A DNA stretch of 64,000 nt from Ophiodon elongatus. Its lineage: Eukaryota > Chordata > Actinopteri > Perciformes > Hexagrammidae. Below, piece by piece: positions 57,001 to 64,000 of the stretch. The stretch spans positions 1,755,001 through 1,819,000 of the forward strand of contig JACSYO010001685.1 in the NCBI GenBank assembly GCA_016806645.1. Direction: 5' to 3'. The notes below the pieces were generated by a model. That model worked only from the letters and a program-made list of their open reading frames with translations, was not told the DNA's origin and did not search any database. The position numbers and the translations under genes were made by a program. Numbering within the stretch: the first letter of the stretch is position 1; each line of letters opens with the position of its first letter.

Positions 57001-60000
57001 CTAGGTTGTTACAGGTTAATCGATTTTACAGAAGAGCTTTCTAGATATTAATTCCTGGGAATTGTGTAAGTTCAAAATGTGATATAGGAGACAAGAGTCA
57101 TCCTTATCAACTGGAATTAATCTAGACTTCAGTACAGTGCTGACTAGCGTCACTGGCTCACTGCTTCACAGAAGCATACACAGTGGCTGACCCAGTTTCA
57201 CAGTGTCATACTCGGCTTGTGTTTTGCTTCGCACTAGGGAGGCCTAATGGCTTTTTATTGCAAGTTGGCCTGTGCACCTATTTCAGATTGTAACATGCAG
57301 TGTCCATTGCTCTATTTTGTGCATCCGTTGTATATTATTTAAAAGGACTTAAAAACAAATTATCTGGAATTGCATTGTTAACACTGAAATTAGGCATCAG
57401 CATCATATTTGGCAAAACTGTTTTGTATACAGCGTTGCCTTACACACATCTTATATTTATCTAATGCTGATTGTCAAGGGAATTTTCTAATGATGAAGCT
57501 ACAGATAATAGCCTGACTTGATGGGACTTTGTTGTGTCTCGACATGCATTTGTCTCTGTCTCTCACTCATTTCATCCCTCTGTTTACGACTTCCTCTCTC
57601 TCATGTTTTTTATCAGCAACAGTCAGGCCTCATCAGTCGAGTGACAGACACAGTAAAGAGCATCGTTCCTTCCTGGCTGCAGAAATACTTCAAGAGTGAA
57701 GATGCTCCTGAAGGAGGAGGGACTGTACTGGGGGCCGACCAGAACTGCCAGCCACCACCTCCTCCTAATGGCAGCGAAGAGGGACCTCCTCTCCTTGATG
57801 GATTCGACTCCCCAGAGCCAAGTACCAGTAACACAGGTCAGTCTCTGTCACTCTTCACATCTCTTCAAAAAGATTAGCTTAGGAATTTAATATCCCATAC
57901 ATGAGATGTTCACCTGTGACTTCTTTCTGTCTCGCACAGAGCCCTCAACCAGCCGTGCATCCCTAAACTTTCAGGACTATGTGCTTTCTCGACCTCCACT
58001 GAGTCGTTCGCACCTCCACTTTCCACCGCTGGATGCCTCCTCCCCGACCCTGGGGGCCTCCAGCAGCCTTTTCTCCCATCCCTCCACCTCCTCCGCCCCT
58101 GGACCCTTTTCCACAGGCTTCTCCTTGGTCAAAGAAATCAAGGACAATCTCTCGCAGCATGAAGATGATAACATCTCCACCACTAGCGGTTTCTCCTCCC
58201 GCGCCTCAGACAAAGGTAAAAGCAGAGTGACCTCTTCACAAACGATTAGTGTGTCGATAACAGGCTCGCAAAAATGTATCTGCTCCCTGATTTTTATTCA
58301 CATATAACAATGTCTGTCTCGGAAAAGCTTTGCAATTGCTGTTTTGTGTTTAAATCCCATTTCTTCCTTTAGTTGTCTCCACCATGCAAAATGCACCATC
58401 CTTGCACAATCCATTACGCCTTTGATTCAAATGTACAAAACGATAAAAATGTCAGACACTAATTACCTGTGTTTCTGTCTTTGCATGTTCTGAGCCGACT
58501 GAGTTTAAGTTTAGTTTTAAGTAATCGTTGGTAAATCTGAGTGTATAGATTGGTCTGCTAAATTACATTTCTGTATTGGTGCTCTCTTAAAATGGAGATC
58601 TTTTTTTAAATAATTTTTCTTTGCTTCTGCCTCTTTAACAGATGTCCCTACTTCCAAAACCGCATCACTTCCCCAACTTTGGTCCCCAGAGATGGACAGA
58701 ACACACTCTGGGCCTCAACCTGCCCTGTCCAGTCTGAGAAAGCCTTCTTTCAACCTGTCTGTATTTGGAACTTCCTCCAATGTGAGTATCTGTGGGTTTG
58801 TTCATCAAGACACTGAGTAATGCTTTCTGAAAGAACAGAAGTATGCCACAAAGCTCCGCATTTTGGTGGGTCACAGTTTGATGTAGGTCTGTGCCTTTGA
58901 AGCAGTGACCCACTTGGATATAAAATGTCTGTCTGGAATTTGGTCCATGGACCAAACCCAAGTCCTGTGTACCACAGACTTCTACACATTTCAAGTTGAC
59001 CAATACTTTAGAAGTAGATACATTTTTTAAGTTTCAACTCAAATTATATTATTAAGGGATTTTTTTTAGAGTGAATTCATGTGCATTATCTGGAAATCTA
59101 ATGTTACTGTCGATCCACTCGCAGCCAGAGAGTATCTTGATTTGTTGCATTAAGTTTCACGTGTGATTTAACATGTTGGACATTCATTTTTCATGTGCAT
59201 ATGGCAGCATGTCAGACACCACACCTGATCCTATCCAATTCAAAACAACGTGTCTGCTTTTGTGTGCATTCTGACTTAGATTCATTAAAGTTATGAAGAC
59301 AAACTCTTGAGGGACAATACAAGTCAGAGCTTTTTGCATCAGTGTTATTAATATCTTTCTATATCAAACCTTGTGTGGATGGTAATATATCTACATCTTC
59401 TAAGATTAAAACAATATTTTACATGACTTTATTAGCATGAAGAAAGAGCTTGCTTTTTAAGGGTAAAGAATTTGAAATATCAATGATTATTAATAGATTT
59501 CATGTATTTGCAGTTTTACTCAAGACACTTTTTTTGTTTGGCTGCTTAAACCTACTTTCCCTTATTTCATGCATTACAAAAACTTTGAGTTGATGTTTGA
59601 GAATAACATTGACTGGTAATACAATAAAGTAACTTCACTTCATCCTAATGTAATGTGATTTAACCCTCTCTCTTCCAGTCGTCATTAAACAGCACAGTAC
59701 TGAACTCCAGCCAGCTCGGAGATTCACCCTTCTACCCCGGGAAGACCATGTATGGTGGGGCAGCTGCAGTCAGGAGCTCTCGTGGTCGTTCTGGAACACC
59801 GTACCAGGTGAGCCAAATACTTCATATGGAGAGCTGGCACACGTGGTTTAACACGTTATATTCAGTCCACAAGTGCATTTAGTATTGTGGCTGTTTAAGT
59901 TGAGTAGCCTTTAGTGGGTGAACACCGACGTCATAGGATGAATGTGACTGTAGTGTTTAATTGGAGACTAAATTAGCACATCTGATCTGTAGGCCCCAGT

Positions 60001-60112
60001 GAGGAGACAGATCAAGGCCAAGCCTGCTGGTGCTCAACCCTGTGGGGTGACCAGCGCCACAGCAAGACGCATCCTTCAGTCCTTGGAACGAATGTCGAGC
60101 CCTCTGGCTGTG

Positions 60113-60170
<58 letters not shown>

Positions 60171-63100
60171 ATTAACTCCTCTTTTCAAACTTTATTTTAC
60201 CTCAAAGTCTGACAGTAGTTAGACATTTGATATTTTGCCAATGAGCATGTTGATGTTAAGTGACGCCATTTATTTTTTTTTCTACAGGATGCCAGGAGAA
60301 TCCCAGCAGCAGCCTCATCCCCCCTGTCAGCAGTAAGAGATTTTAATATAGTTACATATATTGTGCATGGACATATTATTCTCAAATGATAAATGTCCTT
60401 AAAATATTGAAATGTTGATATCAAAAACACCCATTGATTTGTCTAACAATGAAATCGTTTTCTGACATGCGTTTCTTTTTTGCAGTCAATGGATGGCACA
60501 AATCTAGATGGTTCACATTTCCAAGCAAAAAAGAAACGTGTAAGTACAGATTTTGACATTTTTGTGAGAATATCCTCTTTTGCCTGATTTGTCAAAAATG
60601 CATTTATGTGCATCTATCTACATTGAGCTTTGTTTTTCATATCTGATAACTGTCGTATATGTCCCTGTATGACTTTAAGCACACTATGTATTCACTTGTG
60701 TCTTCTGCCCAGTGTGTTTTGTGGTTTAGCACAGGGCTTAGTGATATGAACAGGGATATCATTGTACAAACCCTGCAGCACTTGTTGTGGTTTGTCCTCC
60801 TGTTATATCTTGTCCTACTGTCAGTTGTTCTCTACGCCAGTTAACAGGATTTTCCTCGGCTGTGACACAGTTGTTAGCCGCTCTGTGTGTTTTTCTTTAT
60901 ACGTGCAAGTGCTGGCGAGCAAAAGAGCGCTAGACTCAAGAGTGTTTTTGGCTCATGAAAGTGTGCTTAACACACTGCACATAAACACACAAAGTTCACT
61001 GTTAAATCTTACCAGCTCTGGATTGGGCTTGACCTCAGTAATAACTGTCAGGCATTCCCATCTGCGACAGCTGCTTGGTAAATCCTAACAATGGTGTATT
61101 GAGGCTCACAGGTCCATAACAAGAAGGCCTACTATGTAACTGAGCCTTTTGTGACAGACTGTTGCCTCAGGATTTACCTTGTTAGGGTCCAAAATATAGT
61201 ACAACACATACTACATTTTTGAGGCCAATACAGATAAATCTAAAATTGGTTGATAATTAATTTCTAGCCTAAACAAAACATCTTGACACTGTTCCCTTAG
61301 ATTTGTTTATTTAACAAATTGTGACCAAGATGCATACTGAGCGAGACATTTTACAGTTGAAAAATCAACTTGCCTCTGGTGTACAAACTGTGTTATGGTG
61401 ACACTGTTTCTAAATGACCTCAAACCTAGTTTGTCATTTCTGTCTGCAAGTCTTGTAACCTTTGGGTTTAACACTGATACCGTATAATATATCTGCAGTT
61501 ATACTATTGCTTCTATATCTGTCTAGCTCCAGTCAAGATTCAAATGATAACAGCTGGTGTTTTTATTTTTTAATTGTCAACAAATTGCCCAAAGAAGAAA
61601 AATTGGTCCTGCTATTGAGCCCTGTCTGTGTAGGTACAGCCCGATAAGATAGACAAGAAGCATGGCCTGTGTATGTTGTACGTATACAATTTTACAATCT
61701 CTAGAGAGGTTACTTTTCACATTCTGGGACAAAGTTTCATGTTTCAGTTTAGAGTTTATAAATTATGTTCATTATATTAAAAGCAGTGTGCCGATGTAAT
61801 GGTATGACGAGGTCTGTGACAGGAAGACAAAAGCTTTGAAAGTATTTTTGACAAAGAATGCAGCACTGCCACCTTTGTTGATTCTGATTCTCATCTTTTG
61901 TCTTTATTTACCACCTTTTCTTCAATTCAGATGGATTCCTCCCTCCCACCGGTGCAGAAGCTGGTGGTTCCTGTTGCAGCGTCGGTGTCAGGAAACCGCT
62001 CTGTGTCCTTTAGGCCGACTTTAACTCCAGGAGGAGTGAGCCGAACTCTTGACAGGACCCCAAGAGAGACGGTCAGAAACAGTGCTGCATCATATTGCAC
62101 CATTACATTTGTCCTCTATAACTTGATGCTACATTAGTTGTTGTTGTTTTATTCCCTTAGCCTACAAGACAATCACCGCAACTACCTGAAGCAACCCCAG
62201 GTCCTTCTCGAAGGTAAAACACGGTTGCTCTAATTGACTAGCCAATAAAGTTAGAATTAACTAAGGGAAAAGGGCTCAATAACCTATTAACAACAAGCCT
62301 AGTTACTGTCAAACGTTTCCTTATTTTTGGATGCCTGACTGCGCTCTGTATCTTGTTTAGTTTATTTTACTTACTATACCTGTTCCTGTCTACCCCTTTA
62401 CTACTAGCACAATGATTTCCAGTGGCCCAGCTTATCCTCTGTCCAGCACGCCTGCAGCCAGCAGCGTGAGCTCTGGAGGGGGCAAGATGAAGAGAGAGAG
62501 GACCAGTACACGGCCTTCCTCTAAACGCCCTGAAGATGAAGAGGTAAGGGCTTTGAAACTAAAAGCCTCAGTGCTCTGTTTCTAAAAATGTTATGTACAT
62601 TGAAGTTAACATTATTTATTTATATCTTAACTCTATAGATTATAGTTTTCCAGCACTTATATATTTGATTTACAAACAGCTTATATATAAAAGTGGTGTT
62701 GGTACCTTTTATACCAGGGCAGTATGGGACTTATTTTCAGGCCAAGCCAAGAGAAAGGTCATGAATCCAGATCAATATGCCTTGATGCATCCAGATTGAT
62801 GGTGAAATGAGATGAACCTATGTTTTAATAACAGTCTGAAAGATGCGCTGTTGAGGAATGACAGACAATGGACACACAATGATATTCCCCCTTGTTTTCT
62901 GACTTTAGTTGGCTGAGATACCGGACCTACCAACCATTTCACTTCCCATCAGCATCTCTGCCTTGCCAACCTTCAGCTTCTCCTCCCCTCTTCCCCCTCT
63001 CACCACCTCCACCACCAACAGCACGGCTCCCAACCTCACACACGTGACTCCCGCTAAGGAAACGTTCACAAATAAGGTCTCTTAAAATTGTCTCATTCTA

Positions 63101-64000
63101 TTGCTCCAAGTCTTATGGTTATTATTATTTGGTCATTATTATATGGTTAACATTATTTATGCATTTTATTCACTTTTAATTTGTGTTCTTGTTTTTTCTT
63201 TTTTCAGGAGCCACCAACGGCCTCGACACCTCCCTGTGTACCTTTTACATTTTCCTCCCCTATTGTCAAAGCAACTGCTGCTAGTCCTCCTTCCTTTTCC
63301 CCCTCAGTAAGTAAATGGTTTATCTCTTAATGTTTAATAATGTATTAGGTTGACATCTATGTACAACAGTAACGTTGATAATAATTGTTATTTCCTGTTT
63401 GTAGGCTGGATTCACTTTTAGTGCACCTGTAGCAAAGTTAGGACCCTCCATGGCCAATGGGAAGCTGGCCTCTCCCATAGTTGCAGCAGGTAAGACAGTT
63501 TTCTTATAATTGGCATGATGCTGATTCTTTTGCCTTTCCTGAGAAAAACTGGGTTTGATCTTTGTGTTTTCTTGTCTTCTACAGTGAAGTCCGCAACAAG
63601 CAAAAGCACTGAAGATTTTGAAGGGCCTTTCAAGCCAGCCAAGTCCCTGAAGCAGGGCAGTGTTTTGGATCTTCTCAAGGCACCTGGTAAGAATCAATAA
63701 CTCACTAAACATTCACAGTATTTGTTTTGTTTCATTTGATTTACATGGTTGTTCACCGTTTCAATCCTTTACTTGCTCTGTCTAGGCTTTGCTTCTCCTG
63801 TTGCTCCGACTTCCCCCGGCCCAGACAGCGCTCGGCTGCAGACCTCCACAATATCCACAGCCTCCTCCGCCACGACCACCACCACCACCTCCTCCCTCTC
63901 TTCAACAGGGTTTAGCGATGTGTTCAAAGCCCCACCAGGCTGGGGCTGTGATGTCTGCTTGGTGCAGAACAAGCCATCAGACACTAAATGTGTTTGCTGT
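54015..64000 (+). CDS. nup153: NUP153, nuclear pore basket nucleoporin (5' part, cut by window end)
   Basis: Sixteen exons are visible: 54015-54092, 57617-57836, 57940-58215, 58642-58781, 59679-59807, 59993-60109, 60288-60332, 60486-60539, 61931-62071, 62161-62213, 62408-62543, 62909-63076, 63208-63306, 63405-63489, 63585-63686 and 63786 to the edge. They encode 686 residues without a break. The N-terminus MAATGGGKIRSRRYHIASK and SGLISRVTDTVKSIVPSWL (pore targeting, amphipathic helix) are present. So are GFSLVKEIKDN, DNISTTSGFSSRASDK, LGDSPFYPGKTMYGGAAA and TSATARRILQSLERMSSPLA. The last residues, GWGCDVCLVQNKPSDTKCVC, are the first RanBP2-type zinc finger (W-x-C-x2-C ... C-x2-C), which binds Ran. 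NUP153 anchors the nuclear basket and binds lamins and import receptors; the remaining fingers and the FG-repeat domain lie beyond the window. Confidence 0.97.
54093..57616. other. nup153 intron 1
   Basis: A 3.5-kb intron that begins CpG-rich and carries TAGC/GCTA motifs (54213-54680), then becomes AT-rich. No additional exon was recognised. Confidence 0.55.
54213..54680. repeat. TAGC/GCTA motif cluster at the start of nup153 intron 1
   Basis: Many TTAGC, GCTAGC and GCTAAC words occur within 470 bp, including two nearly tandem GTGAGGCTAGCTAACGT units at 54631-54665. The cluster sits just after the first exon. Confidence 0.6.
58790..59670. other. nup153 intron 4
   Basis: Non-coding sequence between verified exons. 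Minus-strand frames here have no family resemblance. Confidence 0.5.
60116..60169. repeat. (CA)n microsatellite adjoining the nup153 exon 6 donor
   Basis: 27 CA/AC units begin six bases after the exon 6/intron boundary (GTGAGT at 60110-60115). Confidence 0.96.
60545..61925. other. nup153 intron 8
   Basis: A 1.4-kb AT-rich intron. No exon, repeat or RNA gene was recognised. Confidence 0.5.

Overview
This window reads as nuclear DNA of a teleost fish. It has intron-bearing vertebrate genes with GT-AG splice sites, short introns (typically 0.1-4 kb), abundant CA/GT microsatellites, a Rex3-like retroelement end, and other repeats of fish type. The intron sizes suggest a percomorph-like compact genome; that is inference, because no species-specific marker was seen. 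All gene identities come from reading conserved exons. I checked that codon phase is continuous across every exon junction given.

Layout, left to right: the 3' end of necab1 (+); pip4p2/tmem55a (-), complete; an unrecognised gene for a small predicted secreted protein (+); chrac1 (-); gatad1 (+); a naked-cuticle gene closest to nkd2 (+); lrrc14b (+); uqcrb (-); mterf3 (-); ptdss1 (+); and the 5' part of nup153 (+), cut by the right edge inside its first RanBP2-type zinc finger. pip4p2 and the secreted gene are head to head, as are chrac1/gatad1 and mterf3/ptdss1. The secreted gene and chrac1 are tail to tail, as are lrrc14b and uqcrb.

The genes are not an operon and do not form one pathway. 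They are mostly housekeeping: phosphoinositide phosphatase, chromatin remodelling subunit, chromatin reader, Wnt feedback inhibitor, complex III subunit, mitochondrial ribosome/transcription factor, phosphatidylserine synthesis and nuclear pore basket. uqcrb-mterf3-ptdss1 is a conserved vertebrate block (human 8q22), and necab1-pip4p2 is another (8q21). nkd2-lrrc14b matches human 5p15, while chrac1, gatad1 and nup153 map to other human chromosomes, so the window joins several ancestral segments.

I found no undescribed system such as a defence island or biosynthetic cluster. The most interesting items are the unrecognised secreted-protein gene, a 482-bp terminal-inverted-repeat element with a 4-bp target duplication in ptdss1, two other hairpin elements, an overlapping perfect palindrome in the nkd2 3' UTR, dinucleotide repeats abutting three splice sites, an unusual ptdss1 C-terminus, and a ZNF143-type site upstream of nup153.
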